From: Pedobacter sp. N36a
Lineage (GTDB): Bacteria; Bacteroidota; Bacteroidia; Sphingobacteriales; Sphingobacteriaceae
Assembly (NCBI RefSeq): GCF_014472395.1
Contig: NZ_JACSZW010000003.1
Span: 485,963 to 549,962 of the forward strand
Direction: 5' to 3'
DNA: 64,000 nucleotides
The notes beneath the pieces were generated by a model that saw nothing but the letters and a program-made list of their open reading frames with translations, searched no databases and was not told where the DNA came from. A program made the translations under genes and the position numbers. Of this stretch, positions 8,475 through 17,674 are shown one piece after another (position 1 is the first letter of the stretch; every line of letters begins with the position of its first letter).

Positions 8475-8903
8475 TTAGTTCTTCACTACCACACTAATCG
8501 TCTTATCCAGCTTAATGGTGTGGATTACTTTTGTCCTTTCGCTGTAAACCACTACTTTATTTTCATCCAGGTATTGAATCAGCTGATAAGGTTCAGACAG
8601 CTGTACAAATCTCCACTGGGTATAAAACTGGTCTGAAAGTGCTTTTTCTTTAGGAAGGTAGGTAATGGCAATTTCTACATCTGTGATTTCGTTAATGAAA
8701 AAATATTCATTGCTGGTCAGCACCTTCTTTGCGGCTGGAGCCTCCTGGAATTCTTTAATCGTAAGTGCTCTTAAAATATTAGAAGGCTGTGTTGGGTTTC
8801 TGTTGATGACATCTACAATTAGGTTGTTCACTTCGTTTTTGGTGGTCAGGAACTTTCCGTTTCCTATGTTGGTGATTTTAAATACGATACTCAGGGGGGT
8901 CAT
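8475..8903 (-). CDS. Conserved-looking hypothetical protein
   Basis: A 142-residue soluble protein with no signal peptide or membrane segment. The sequence is mixed alpha/beta in character (MTPLSIVFKITNIGNGKF at the start, KLDKTISVVVKN at the end) and shows no catalytic motif that I recognise. The start at 8903 is the first ATG in the frame. It is convergent with the ABC transporter and divergent from sucD. Codon use looks like that of its neighbours, so it is likely a real gene of unknown function. Confidence 0.65.
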   Translation of the reverse strand: MTPLSIVFKITNIGNGKFLTTKNEVNNLIVDVINRNPTQPSNILRALTIKEFQEAPAAKKVLTSNEYFFINEITDVEIAITYLPKEKALSDQFYTQWRFVQLSEPYQLIQYLDENKVVVYSERTKVIHTIKLDKTISVVVKN

Positions 8904-9093
8904 GGCAGGAAGTTTTTTTTGTAAAGAAAGTGGTATTTGTCAGGATTATCAAAAAAATTGTGATAATGATGGGCTTATAGTAGAAATGGGTATTTTTTTG
9001 ATGATTCAAAAGGAAATCAAAACAGGCCTTGTCAAAAATGAAAATGGGTCACAATTAAAAATAAAATTGGATTGTAATAAAAATGGTAATGAA

Positions 9094-9125
9094 TTTGACA
9101 ATCCATTCCAATTAGCTTAGATTTG
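9094..9125 (+). promoter_or_regulatory. sucD promoter (TTTG-N20-TAGATTTG)
   Basis: TTTG at 9094-9097 and TAGATTTG at 9118-9125 are 20 bases apart, an excellent match to the Bacteroidota primary sigma consensus. The ATG follows 19 bases later. Confidence 0.75.
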
Positions 9126-9144
9126 CACAAAAAAAAATAGATAC

Positions 9145-10017
9145 ATGAGTGTTTTAGTAAATAAGGATTCAAAAGTTATTGTTCAGGGTTTTACTGGAAA
9201 TGAGGGTACTTATCATGCCTCTCAAATGATAGATTACGGAACTAACGTTGTTGGTGGTGTAACCCCAGGCAAAGGTGGCCAGACTCATTTGGAAAGGCCC
9301 GTATTTAATACGGTAAAGGATGCGGTTGATCAAGCCGGTGCCAATGTATCTATCATTTTTGTTCCGCCAGCTTTTGCTGCAGATGCCATTATGGAAGCTG
9401 CTGAAGCAGGTATTAAAGTGATTGTTTGTATTACTGAAGGTATCCCAACAAAGGATATGATTCAAGTAAAAGAATATATTTCTGACAGAGATTGCCGTTT
9501 AATTGGTCCAAACTGTCCAGGTATCATTACTGCTGATGAGGCAAAAATCGGTATCATGCCAGGCTTTATCTTCAAAAAAGGTACAGTAGGTGTGGTTTCA
9601 AAATCCGGTACTTTAACTTATGAAGCAGTGGATCAAGTAGTGAAAGCAGGTTTAGGTATTACTACTGCAATCGGTATCGGTGGAGACCCAATCATTGGAA
9701 CCACTACTAAAGAAGCAGTTGAATTGTTAATGAACGATCCAGAAACTGAAGGTATCATCATGATTGGTGAAATTGGTGGTGGTATGGAAGCTGAAGCAGC
9801 GCTTTGGATCAAAGAACATGGTACTAAGCCTGTTGTTGGTTTCATCGCTGGTCAGACTGCGCCTCCGGGACGTAGAATGGGCCATGCTGGTGCAATCGTT
9901 GGTGGCGAAGATGATACTGCTGCTGCAAAAATGAAAATTATGGCTGAATGTGGTATCCGTGTAGTAGAAAGTCCTGCTGAAATCGGTGAAGCAATGGCTG
10001 CTTTATTGAAGAAATAA
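9145..10017 (+). CDS. sucD: Succinate-CoA ligase, alpha subunit
   Basis: A 290-residue alpha subunit of the TCA-cycle enzyme that interconverts succinyl-CoA and succinate with formation of a nucleoside triphosphate. The N-terminal CoA-binding Rossmann domain ([19 protein letters not shown]) and the ligase domain are complete. The phosphohistidine lies in GHAGAIVGG near residue 250, and GPNCPGI is present. The partner sucC is not adjacent: the gene has its own promoter and terminator and stands alone, as is common in this phylum. Nothing unusual is visible. Confidence 0.96.
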   Translation: MSVLVNKDSKVIVQGFTGNEGTYHASQMIDYGTNVVGGVTPGKGGQTHLERPVFNTVKDAVDQAGANVSIIFVPPAFAADAIMEAAEAGIKVIVCITEGIPTKDMIQVKEYISDRDCRLIGPNCPGIITADEAKIGIMPGFIFKKGTVGVVSKSGTLTYEAVDQVVKAGLGITTAIGIGGDPIIGTTTKEAVELLMNDPETEGIIMIGEIGGGMEAEAALWIKEHGTKPVVGFIAGQTAPPGRRMGHAGAIVGGEDDTAAAKMKIMAECGIRVVESPAEIGEAMAALLKK

Positions 10018-10038
10018 TAAGATCTTCTTGTATAAATC

Positions 10039-10075
10039 AAAAGCTCTGGTGAATTTTTCATCGGAGCTTTTTTTA
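10039..10075 (+). terminator. sucD terminator
   Basis: Stem AAAGCTC with GAGCTTT, an inner TGAA/TTCA pair and a run of seven T, 23 bases after the sucD stop. Confidence 0.8.
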
Positions 10076-10158
10076 TTTAAGGATGACGGTATTATGGCAG
10101 TTTTGGAAAACTCTAAAAACTATTTAGCCGTATATTGTATAAAATTAAGGAGACACAG

Positions 10159-10641
10159 ATGAAAGCCCTGATCAACAAAGCATTTATATTGGCCGGTTTA
10201 CTGGTAGTTACTAGTCTAACCGCCTGTGCACAAAAAGAGAAAAAAGAACAAGTCCAAAAAACAAGCAAGAATCTTATGGAATGGAATAAATTAACCAAAG
10301 CTGAAGAAGACGTAATCGTGGGTAAAGGAACAGAATATCCTGGCACGGGAAAGCTGCTGAATAATAAAGAAAAAGGAACTTATATCTGTCGCCGATGTAA
10401 CGCTCCATTGTTCCGCTCAGAGAATAAATTTGAGTCTGAATGCGGATGGCCTAGCTTCGATGATGAAATCAAAGGAGCAGTCTTGAGAATTCCAGATGCA
10501 GATGGTATGCGTACTGAGATTGTATGCGCAAATTGTAAAGCACATCTGGGTCACGTATTTATTGGAGAAGGATTCACTAACAAAAATACAAGGAACTGTG
10601 TGAACTCCATTTCTATGGCCTTTGTTCCTGATAAGAAATAA
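10159..10641 (+). CDS. msrB: Peptide-methionine (R)-S-oxide reductase, lipoprotein form
   Basis: A 160-residue protein reducing methionine-R-sulfoxide in oxidised proteins. It has two zinc-binding CxxC pairs (CRRC, CANC), the substrate motif ESECGWPSF and the catalytic cysteine in RNCVNSISM. The N-terminus is a lipoprotein signal with lipobox LTAC (Cys23), so the enzyme should sit in the cell envelope and repair extracytoplasmic proteins. The ATG at 10159 is chosen because AAGGAG lies about six bases upstream, an unusually good Shine-Dalgarno for this phylum; the TTG at 10135 would spoil the signal peptide. Confidence 0.93.
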   Translation: MKALINKAFILAGLLVVTSLTACAQKEKKEQVQKTSKNLMEWNKLTKAEEDVIVGKGTEYPGTGKLLNNKEKGTYICRRCNAPLFRSENKFESECGWPSFDDEIKGAVLRIPDADGMRTEIVCANCKAHLGHVFIGEGFTNKNTRNCVNSISMAFVPDKK

Positions 10642-10665
10642 TAGAATTTTTCTGGAAATTACCAT

Positions 10666-10698
10666 AATGCTCAGTGATAACTTGCTGGGCATTTCTTG
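10666..10698 (+). terminator. Probable msrB terminator
   Basis: Stem AATGCTCAG with CTGGGCATT (one G-U pair) and a 10-base loop is followed by a short TTCTTGTTT tract, 24 bases past the msrB stop. Confidence 0.5.
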
Positions 10699-10719
10699 TT
10701 TATCCGGAGGTAGTTTGCT

Positions 10720-10727
10720 TATGTTTG
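10720..10727 (+). promoter_or_regulatory. -7 box upstream of the RlpA-like gene
   Basis: TATGTTTG matches TAnnTTTG, with a CTTG 21 bases upstream at 10695-10698. The ATG at 10751 follows a leader of about 17 nt. Confidence 0.5.
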
Positions 10728-10750
10728 TCGCTTCACCAACAATTGTAAAT

Positions 10751-11149
10751 ATGAAGTATTGCTTATTTTTATGTTTGATGTTGTCTTTCACAGGCATTTC
10801 TGCCGTGGTCGACAATACCAACGGAACAATAGAAGCGGATACAACGGTACGCACAAAGACAGGTTATGCTACTTATTATGCCAGGAAATTTGAAGGACGC
10901 CGGACCACCAGCGGCCACCGTTACCGGGCGAGTAAAATGACCGCAGCTCACCTCAGTCTACCTTTCGGAACCATGGTTAAAGTAACCAACCTTTCCAACG
11001 GGAAAACAGTCCACGTTAAAGTGAACGACAGAGGCCCGCACAGTAAAAAATACATCATTGATCTTTCCGCAGGTGCAGCAAAAAAACTAGGCTTCTACAG
11101 TAAAGGCCATTCAAAAGTTGAAATCAGCTACCAGCTTGAATCAGAATAA
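10751..11149 (+). CDS. RlpA-like septal ring lytic transglycosylase domain protein
   Basis: A 132-residue secreted protein. The signal peptide MKYCLFLCLMLSFTGISA is followed by a double-psi beta-barrel: GYATYYARKFEGRRTTSGHRY, AAHLSLPFGTMVKVTNL, VKVNDRGPH and IDLSAGAAKKLG are the RlpA core motifs. The catalytic Asp of lytic members is kept in NDRGP. No SPOR domain is attached, unlike E. coli RlpA, so septal targeting through denuded glycan is not expected. An open frame extends back into msrB, but the ATG at 10751 gives the signal peptide and follows a promoter box. Confidence 0.85.
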   Translation: MKYCLFLCLMLSFTGISAVVDNTNGTIEADTTVRTKTGYATYYARKFEGRRTTSGHRYRASKMTAAHLSLPFGTMVKVTNLSNGKTVHVKVNDRGPHSKKYIIDLSAGAAKKLGFYSKGHSKVEISYQLESE

Positions 11150-11179
11150 CATTCCTTAACTTTTCGGTTTAATCTCTAT

Positions 11180-11188
11180 TTATCCACA
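11180..11188 (+). promoter_or_regulatory. DnaA box upstream of nrdB
   Basis: TTATCCACA is a perfect DnaA box, the same 9-mer found three times in the array downstream of nrdA. DnaA binding near the nrd promoter is known to control ribonucleotide reductase in E. coli; the same role here is inferred. Confidence 0.55.
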
Positions 11189-11213
11189 TCGTTTACAAAG
11201 TATTGTAAACGAT
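11188..11213. promoter_or_regulatory. Perfect 11-bp palindrome with 4-base spacer
   Basis: ATCGTTTACAA and TTGTAAACGAT flank AGTA. It overlaps the end of the DnaA box by one base. There is no T-run on either side, so an operator is more likely than a terminator. It does not resemble an NrdR box. Confidence 0.55.
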
Positions 11214-11516
11214 AAAAAGAAATGAATACTAAAATTCAAGGTAATTAGTGTGTCAATTTCTTTTCAGCGTGTTGATAAATATGACCTCTTGTTAACAACT
11301 ATTATAGGGGAATCAGAGTGCCAGACTTTATATTTGTTATAGTAAAGTTCTTTAGTAAACCACATCAGGATTTTTAGTTAAAGCTTTAGTATTTAGTGAT
11401 TTAATGTTGATGGTGAATTTTATTCCAATCTAATTTAAAAACTAAGTATGGATAGCCTGTCCGCTGGATTCTAAGACGCTTTTAAATTATTCTATACATT
11501 TATCCTTATTAAAAAG

Positions 11517-12497
11517 ATGCTTATGCAAGAAGAAGAAGTATTATTAAGAGAAAACAAAGATCGTTTTGTTCTTTTGCCAATTAAATATCCTGAAATCTGG
11601 GAAATGTATAAAAAAAGTGAAGCTAGCTTCTGGACTGCGGAAGAAATTGATCTTTCCGATGATCAGAAACACTGGGACAACTTGAATGATGGCGAAAGAC
11701 ATTTCATTTCTCATATTCTTGCCTTCTTCTCGGCAAGTGATGGTATCGTAAATGAAAATCTTGCCGTAAACTTCATGAGCGAAGTGCAGCTGCCTGAAGC
11801 ACGCTGCTTCTATGGTTTCCAGATCATGATGGAAAACATTCACTCAGAAACTTATGCTTTATTAATTGATACCTATATCAAGGATCCTGATGAAAAAGAC
11901 AGGTTATTCCATGCCATCGATACCGTTCCTTGTGTGAAGAAAAAAGCAGAATGGGCATTGAGATGGATTGAAAATGGTAGCTTTGCAGAACGTTTAGTGG
12001 CCTTTGCTGCCGTAGAAGGAATCTTCTTCAGTGGTAGTTTCTGCTCAATTTTCTGGTTGAAAAAACGTGGCCTGATGCCAGGATTGACCTTCAGTAATGA
12101 ATTGATTTCCAGAGATGAAGGTTCACATTGTGAATTCGCATGTTTATTATATGGCATGTTGAAAAACAGATTAAGCGAAGAGCAGGTTCATGGTATCATT
12201 CGTGATGCGGTAGAAATCGAGAAAGAATTCGTAACGGATGCTTTACCGGTAGCACTGATCGGAATGAACGCCAAACTGATGTCTCAATACATTGAATTTG
12301 TTGCGGATAGATGGCTGCAGGAATTGGGGTATACCAAAATCTACAATGCCACTAACCCATTCGATTTCATGGAGATGATCTCTTTGCAGGGAAAAACCAA
12401 CTTCTTTGAGAAAAGAGTAGGAGATTACCAGAAGAGCGGTGTCCTGACTTCAGCAGAAGATAAAGCAGCAGCTTTCTCTTTAGATGACGACTTTTAA
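11517..12497 (+). CDS. nrdB: Ribonucleoside-diphosphate reductase, beta subunit (class Ia)
   Basis: A 326-residue radical-generating subunit of the aerobic enzyme making deoxyribonucleotides. The di-iron ligands are visible in ENIHSETY (Glu, His and the radical Tyr), AVEGIFFSG (Glu) and RDEGSHCEF (Glu, His). A tyrosine is retained at the radical position, which supports class Ia rather than the Mn/Fe class Ic. The C-terminus ends DDDF after a flexible stretch, as needed to dock on NrdA. A second ATG six bases inside is an equally possible start. The order nrdB-nrdA with a 109-base gap is the reverse of E. coli. Confidence 0.96.
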   Translation: MLMQEEEVLLRENKDRFVLLPIKYPEIWEMYKKSEASFWTAEEIDLSDDQKHWDNLNDGERHFISHILAFFSASDGIVNENLAVNFMSEVQLPEARCFYGFQIMMENIHSETYALLIDTYIKDPDEKDRLFHAIDTVPCVKKKAEWALRWIENGSFAERLVAFAAVEGIFFSGSFCSIFWLKKRGLMPGLTFSNELISRDEGSHCEFACLLYGMLKNRLSEEQVHGIIRDAVEIEKEFVTDALPVALIGMNAKLMSQYIEFVADRWLQELGYTKIYNATNPFDFMEMISLQGKTNFFEKRVGDYQKSGVLTSAEDKAAAFSLDDDF

Positions 12498-12606
12498 ATA
12501 CTGGTTCCTTTGCAAGGACAGTAACCTAAAATAAATAATTGAAATTTGGTGCCTTTGCCGGGATCTTTACCACCTCCCGATCAGCACCCTTAAAAAGCTG
12601 AAAAAT

Positions 12607-14985
12607 ATGTTTGTAATAAAAAGAGATGGCCGCAAAGAAGCGGTTAGGTTTGATAAGATAACGGCTCGCATTGAGAAGTTATGTTACGGTTTTAATGTCG
12701 AACTGGTAGATCCGATTGATGTTGCCAAGAAGGTAATTGAAGGTTTATATGATGGAGTAACGACCTCTGAACTGGATAACCTAGCAGCAGAAACCGCCGC
12801 CTCTTTAACTACGAAACATCCGGATTACGCTTTGCTGGCTTCCCGTATCGCGGTATCTAACTTACATAAAAACACGACTAAATCGTTCTCAAAAACGATG
12901 GAAAGCCTGTATTTATATATAGATGCCAAGACTGGAAAATCAGCTTCACTGATCGCAGACGATGTCTGGGAGGTGATTAAAGAAAATGCAGATATTCTGG
13001 ACAGTACCATTATATACGACAGAGATTTTGGTTTCGATTACTTCGGTTTTAAAACACTGGAAAAATCTTACCTGCTGAAAATTGAAGGACAGATTGTAGA
13101 ACGCCCTCAGCATTTGTTCATGAGGGTTTCTGTAGGTATCCATAAAGGAGATATCGACAGTGTGATTAAAACTTACAACCTGATGAGTGAGCGTTGGTTT
13201 ACACATGCGACACCAACCTTATTTAATGCGGCTACACCAAAACCTCAGATGTCTTCTTGTTTCTTATTGACGATGCAGGATGATAGTATTGAAGGAATTT
13301 ATGATACGCTGAAACAAACGGCAAAAATTTCTCAGAGTGCTGGGGGTATTGGATTGAGTATTCACAATATCCGTGCTACAGGTTCTTATATCGGTGGTAC
13401 TAATGGTACCAGTAACGGTATTGTTCCAATGCTAAAAGTATTCAATGATACGGCACGTTATGTAGATCAGGGTGGAGGTAAGCGTAAAGGAGCCTTTGCG
13501 ATTTACTTAGAGCCTTGGCATGCAGATGTATTCAGTTTCCTTGACCTGCGTAAAAATCATGGTAAAGAAGAATTGCGTGCGCGTGATTTGTTCTATGCAC
13601 TATGGGTTTGTGATTTATTCATGAGACGTGTGGAAGAAAATGGCGATTGGAGCTTGTTCTGTCCGCATGAAGCACCAGGGTTAGCAGATTGCTTTGGTGA
13701 AGAATTTGACGCACTTTATGAGCGTTATGAGCAAGAAGGAAGAGCGCGTAAAACGATCAAAGCCCAGGAATTATGGTTCGCCATCCTGGATTCACAAATC
13801 GAAACAGGTACGCCTTATTTATTGTATAAAGATGCGGCTAACAGCAAATCTAACCAGCAAAACCTGGGTACCATCAAAAGTTCTAACCTGTGTACAGAGA
13901 TCATCGAGTATACCTCTAAAGATGAAGTTGCCGTATGTAACTTAGCCTCATTAGCCTTACCTAGATACGTAATTAACGGTGAGTTTGACCACCAAAAATT
14001 ATATGATGTAACTTATCAGGCTACTTTAAACCTGAACAAGATCATCGATTACAACTATTACCCGGTAATTGAGGCGCAAAACTCTAACCTGCGTCACAGA
14101 CCAATCGGATTGGGTGTACAAGGATTAGCTGATGCCTTTATTTTGATGCGTTTGCCTTTCGAAAGTGAAGGTGCACGTCAGTTGAATAAAGAAATCTTTG
14201 AAACGATTTACTTCGCGGCAATGACTGCTTCTCATGACCTTGCGGTAGTGAATGGTCCTTACGAGACTTTCAAAGGTTCTCCTTTGTCTAAGGGTAAGTT
14301 CCAGTTCGACCTTTGGAATGTACAGCCGGATAGTAACCGTTGGGATTGGGAATCATTGCGCAAAAATGTAGTTAAAAACGGGGTGTATAACTCGTTATTA
14401 GTAGCGCCAATGCCTACTGCTTCAACTTCTCAAATCTTAGGAAATAATGAGTGCTTCGAGCCTTATACTTCTAACATTTATACCAGAAGGGTATTGAGCG
14501 GTGAATTCGTAGTCGTTAACAAACACTTGCTAAAAGATCTGGTTGCTTTAGGCCTTTGGACTCCAGCAATGAAAGACAGAATTATTCTAGCGAATGGTTC
14601 GATTCAGGACATCGCTGAGATCCCTGACTATATTAAAGAATTGTACAAAACAGTTTGGGAAATCAAAATGCGCAGCATTATTGATATGGCTGCCGACAGA
14701 GGTGTTTATATCTGCCAGTCGCAATCACTAAACTTATTTATCAATGCACCAAACACTTCGAAACTAACTTCAATGCACTTCTACGCATGGAAAAAGGGAT
14801 TGAAAACTGGTATGTATTACCTGCGTACACAAGCGGCTTCACAAGCAGTTAAGTTTACAGTAGAGAATCAAGCTGGTAAAAACATGGAGCCAGTCATTCC
14901 TGAGCATATTGAGCAGGTAGTAGAAGAGATTACTGACGGTCCGGTTTGTTCAATGGAAGAAGGCTGCATTAGCTGCTCTGGTTAA
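12607..14985 (+). CDS. nrdA: Ribonucleoside-diphosphate reductase, alpha subunit
   Basis: A 792-residue catalytic subunit. It starts with an ATP-cone domain ([17 protein letters not shown]), the allosteric activity site. The ten-stranded barrel follows, with SSCFLLTM (first active-site Cys), NLCTEI (Cys-x-Glu thiyl radical loop), CNLASLAL and [12 protein letters not shown]. The C-terminus ends [12 protein letters not shown]; the terminal CxxC pair re-reduces the active site. Length and motif order are complete. The gene is probably transcribed with nrdB and ends at its own terminator just before the DnaA-box array. Confidence 0.96.
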   Translation: MFVIKRDGRKEAVRFDKITARIEKLCYGFNVELVDPIDVAKKVIEGLYDGVTTSELDNLAAETAASLTTKHPDYALLASRIAVSNLHKNTTKSFSKTMESLYLYIDAKTGKSASLIADDVWEVIKENADILDSTIIYDRDFGFDYFGFKTLEKSYLLKIEGQIVERPQHLFMRVSVGIHKGDIDSVIKTYNLMSERWFTHATPTLFNAATPKPQMSSCFLLTMQDDSIEGIYDTLKQTAKISQSAGGIGLSIHNIRATGSYIGGTNGTSNGIVPMLKVFNDTARYVDQGGGKRKGAFAIYLEPWHADVFSFLDLRKNHGKEELRARDLFYALWVCDLFMRRVEENGDWSLFCPHEAPGLADCFGEEFDALYERYEQEGRARKTIKAQELWFAILDSQIETGTPYLLYKDAANSKSNQQNLGTIKSSNLCTEIIEYTSKDEVAVCNLASLALPRYVINGEFDHQKLYDVTYQATLNLNKIIDYNYYPVIEAQNSNLRHRPIGLGVQGLADAFILMRLPFESEGARQLNKEIFETIYFAAMTASHDLAVVNGPYETFKGSPLSKGKFQFDLWNVQPDSNRWDWESLRKNVVKNGVYNSLLVAPMPTASTSQILGNNECFEPYTSNIYTRRVLSGEFVVVNKHLLKDLVALGLWTPAMKDRIILANGSIQDIAEIPDYIKELYKTVWEIKMRSIIDMAADRGVYICQSQSLNLFINAPNTSKLTSMHFYAWKKGLKTGMYYLRTQAASQAVKFTVENQAGKNMEPVIPEHIEQVVEEITDGPVCSMEEGCISCSG

Positions 14986-15011
14986 TTACAATCTAAACGC
15001 ATAAACCATCA

Positions 15012-15041
15012 GGGGTAAGCTTCAAAACTTGCCCCTTTTTT
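15012..15041 (+). terminator. nrdA terminator
   Basis: GGGGTAAG pairs with CTTGCCCC (one G-U) and is followed by six T, 26 bases after the nrdA stop. Confidence 0.8.
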
Positions 15042-15070
15042 CTGACCATTTGAGGCCTCTTAAACTGAGG

Positions 15071-15362
15071 TTATCCACATTCTTATTTTTGGTTTTACAC
15101 AGCTTGTTCACAGTTTACACTGGGATTTTGCACAATCATAGTGAGTTTTTCCACGGTTATCCACGATTTTTATGAAATTGTCAACAGGTTCCTAACGTGT
15201 TCCCCACAGCTTACTAACAGGTTTTACACAAGGTTATCCACATCTTTGAAAATTACTCACAAGTTGTCCACAGCAGGGGATGAGTTACAAACAGGTTGTC
15301 CACCGACTGCCAACAGGTTGCTAACGCATTACCCACAGGTTCTACACAGGGTTATCCACATG
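15071..15362 (+). other. 11-bp-phased array of DnaA-box-like repeats (candidate origin or DnaA-binding locus)
   Basis: Within 292 non-coding bases there are about 22 degenerate 11-mers of the form TTnTnCACAnn, all on the plus strand. Perfect DnaA boxes TTATCCACA lie at 15071, 15234 and 15352. One-mismatch boxes start at 15093, 15104, 15126, 15157, 15222, 15253, 15264, 15329 and 15340. Neighbouring units start exactly 11 bp apart in the runs 15093-15126, 15178-15222 and 15285-15340, with single 12-bp steps to 15234 and 15352. ACAGGTT junctions recur five times. The right end grades into an AT-rich stretch (15361-15420). The period is not a multiple of three, so the array is not coding. It could be oriC, a DnaA titration site or a regulatory locus for nrd. 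Confidence 0.75.
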
Positions 15363-15429
15363 CTTTTTACTTGTAAATAAGGATTTTGTCATATTTATTA
15401 ACGTTTATACACCTTAATCTGCGATCTCG

Positions 15430-15437
15430 TATCTTTG
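15430..15437 (+). promoter_or_regulatory. -7 box of the CWC gene
   Basis: TATCTTTG fully matches TAnnTTTG and ends seven bases before the ATG at 15445, implying a leader of only a few bases. Confidence 0.55.
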
Positions 15438-15444
15438 TGAAATA

Positions 15445-15648
15445 ATGGCCAAACACGAAATTATTCCATGCGAACGTTGCGGTGCACCTATAGAGTGTAA
15501 GGCCAACGCCTACACGAAATGTCAGTGCAGCGCAGTCCAGCTAAACCTGAATGAAGTACAGTACATCAGCGAGCATTATGAAAGCTGTCTTTGTGCGAAA
15601 TGCTTGTTCGAACTTCAGCAGGAATATAGAGACCTGGTATCCGCATAA
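15445..15648 (+). CDS. Cysteine-rich CWC family protein
   Basis: A 67-residue protein with nine cysteines, including CERCGAPIEC, CQCS and CLCAKCL, which probably bind zinc. The pattern fits the small cysteine-rich CWC family found in many bacteria, whose function is unknown. There is no signal peptide, so it is cytoplasmic. It stands alone between the DnaA-box array and aguB with its own -7 box. Confidence 0.8.
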   Translation: MAKHEIIPCERCGAPIECKANAYTKCQCSAVQLNLNEVQYISEHYESCLCAKCLFELQQEYRDLVSA

Positions 15649-15702
15649 TTTCATGGCCCGCACATCTTTCAAATAACAATTAGAGTGGAAATTATTTTCT
15701 GC

Positions 15703-15710
15703 TAACTTTG
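15703..15710 (+). promoter_or_regulatory. -7 box of the agu operon
   Basis: TAACTTTG matches TAnnTTTG and lies 19 bases before the aguB ATG. No clear -33 is visible. Confidence 0.5.
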
Positions 15711-15729
15711 TATCACAAAATTTCATAGA

Positions 15730-16605
15730 ATGGCTAAAGTACAGGTTGGATTGGTGCAGATGAGTTGTACCGGTAATAAACAAGAGAATCTAGATAAGGC
15801 GATCGTTAAGATCAGAGAAATCGCCGCTATGGGCGCACAGGTCGTGTGTCTGCAGGAATTATTTACTTCATTGTATTTCTGCGATGAAGAGAATTATGAA
15901 AACTTTAAACTCGCAGAGGCAATTCCAGGCCCATCAACAGATGTGCTGTCGAAAGTGGCTGCTGAGCTGAATGTAGTGATCGTAGCTTCTTTATTCGAGA
16001 AAAGAGCAGAAGGCCTTTACCACAATACCACAGCCGTATTAGACGCTGATGGTGCTTATCTGGGTAAATATCGTAAAATGCACATCCCGGATGATCCAGG
16101 ATTTTATGAGAAGTTCTACTTCACCCCTGGTGATTTAGGCTATAAAGTATTCAAAACTAAATTCGCTAAAATTGGCGTTTTGATCTGCTGGGATCAGTGG
16201 TATCCGGAAGCTGCCCGCTTAACCGCATTAATGGGTGCAGATTTCCTGGTGTATCCAACCGCCATTGGATGGGCAACTACTCAGGATGAAGCTACCAATG
16301 TAGAACAATACAATGCATGGCAAATGATTCAGCGCGCTCATGCAATCGCGAACGGTGTTCCTGTAGTGAGCATCAACCGCGTAGGAGAAGAAGCTGGTGT
16401 TGCTTTCTGGGGCGGATCATTTGTTTCCAATCCTTTTGGAACGTTATTGTACCAGGCAGACCATAGTAAAGAAGAATTGAAAGTAGTAGAACTGGACTTG
16501 TCAAAATCTGACAGTTACAGGACGCACTGGCCGTTTTTACGCGACAGACGCATCGATAGTTATTCACAAATCACCAAAAGATATATAGATGACGAATCTA
16601 TTTAA
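15730..16605 (+). CDS. aguB: N-carbamoylputrescine amidohydrolase
   Basis: A 291-residue member of the nitrilase superfamily that hydrolyses N-carbamoylputrescine to putrescine, CO2 and ammonia. The catalytic Glu-Lys-Cys triad is seen in CLQELF (Glu), GKYRKMHIP (Lys) and LICWDQWYPEAAR (Cys). The assignment over other nitrilases rests on overall similarity and on the next gene, agmatine deiminase, whose product is its substrate. The 3' end overlaps aguA by 17 bases, indicating one operon and coupled translation. Confidence 0.94.
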   Translation: MAKVQVGLVQMSCTGNKQENLDKAIVKIREIAAMGAQVVCLQELFTSLYFCDEENYENFKLAEAIPGPSTDVLSKVAAELNVVIVASLFEKRAEGLYHNTTAVLDADGAYLGKYRKMHIPDDPGFYEKFYFTPGDLGYKVFKTKFAKIGVLICWDQWYPEAARLTALMGADFLVYPTAIGWATTQDEATNVEQYNAWQMIQRAHAIANGVPVVSINRVGEEAGVAFWGGSFVSNPFGTLLYQADHSKEELKVVELDLSKSDSYRTHWPFLRDRRIDSYSQITKRYIDDESI

Positions 16606-17641
16606 TGATAGTCCCAAAAAAGCAGGATACAGTTTTCCTGCGGAATGGGCAAAACACGAAGCAACATGGTTGAGCTGGCCACATAAGGAAGCCTCATGGC
16701 CAGGAAAACTGGATACAATTTATGGCCCTTACTGCGAGTTCATTAAAATTGTAGCCACAGGCGAGAAGGTAAGAATCAACATCAATGATAAAGAAACTAA
16801 AGCGTTTGCCATTCAAGAACTGGAAAAAGTAGATGCCGATTTAAGTCAGGTGGAGTTTTTCATGAACCCGACTAATGATGCCTGGTGCAGAGACCATGGT
16901 CCTGCATTTTTATTGAATGCAGCAAAAGATCAGAAAGCAATAGTAGATTGGGGTTATAATGCCTGGGGTGGCAAATATCCGCCATTCGACCTGGATGATG
17001 TGATCCCAACCAAAATTGCCCAGCATTATGAGTTGCCGCTATACCTTCCTGAAATTGTAATGGAAGGTGGTTCGGTTGAATTTAATGGTGCAGGAACAAT
17101 CTTAACCACTACCGCTTGCCTGTTAAATGATAACAGAAATCCTCATCTGACAAAGGAACAGATAGAACACTATTTAATGGAGTTCTATGGTGCTGAGCAA
17201 ATCCTTTGGCTAGGTGATGGTATTGTTGGCGATGATACTGATGGTCATATCGATGACATTACCCGTTTTGTAAATGAAGATACCGTATTAACAGTAGTAG
17301 AAAGCAATCCCTTGGATGAAAACTATATCCTTTTACAGGAAAACCTGGAAGCACTAAAAGAAATGCGCTTATTGGATGGCAGGCCTTTGAATATTGTGAA
17401 ATTGCCAATGCCTTCGCCAGTAATTCATGAGGATACACGCTTGCCAGCTTCTTACGCAAATTTCTATATTGCCAATGCGGCAGTGATCGTTCCTACTTTC
17501 AGGGATGTGAATGACGAGAAAGCATTGAAAATTATTCAGGACGTTTTCCCGGATAGAAAGGTAGTAGGCATCGATTCTACAGATATTATCTGGGGATTGG
17601 GCAGCTTTCATTGCTTGAGTCAGCAGGAGCCAGCAGTTTAA
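16589..17641 (+). CDS. aguA: Agmatine deiminase
   Basis: A 350-residue guanidino-group-modifying enzyme converting agmatine to N-carbamoylputrescine and ammonia. Motifs include EWAKHEATWLSWPH at the N-terminus, NDAWCRDHGPAFL, EGGSVEFNGAGT, GDDTDGHIDDI (catalytic Asp and His) and the nucleophilic cysteine in GSFHCLSQQEP at the C-terminus. The ATG lies inside aguB. Together the two genes give the plant-type route from agmatine to putrescine. An arginine decarboxylase, needed to supply agmatine, is not in the window. Confidence 0.95.
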   Translation: MTNLFNDSPKKAGYSFPAEWAKHEATWLSWPHKEASWPGKLDTIYGPYCEFIKIVATGEKVRININDKETKAFAIQELEKVDADLSQVEFFMNPTNDAWCRDHGPAFLLNAAKDQKAIVDWGYNAWGGKYPPFDLDDVIPTKIAQHYELPLYLPEIVMEGGSVEFNGAGTILTTTACLLNDNRNPHLTKEQIEHYLMEFYGAEQILWLGDGIVGDDTDGHIDDITRFVNEDTVLTVVESNPLDENYILLQENLEALKEMRLLDGRPLNIVKLPMPSPVIHEDTRLPASYANFYIANAAVIVPTFRDVNDEKALKIIQDVFPDRKVVGIDSTDIIWGLGSFHCLSQQEPAV

Positions 17642-17674
17642 TTGTTACAATCATATTAACCAAACATATTTATA

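Larger units (their letters stand above)
11150..11516. other. 367-base intergenic region upstream of nrdB
   Basis: It contains no gene. It holds a DnaA-box consensus (11180-11188), an adjoining 11-bp palindrome (11188-11213) and a TATATTTG -7 type box at 11329-11336, which would give nrdB a leader of about 175 nt. The rest is AT-rich with no other structure that I can support. Confidence 0.6.

Noticed and set aside
15141..15380. 79-codon open frame across the DnaA-box array
   Set aside because: The array repeats every 11 bp, not a multiple of three, so no repeated peptide results; composition is not coding-like and the boxes explain the sequence.
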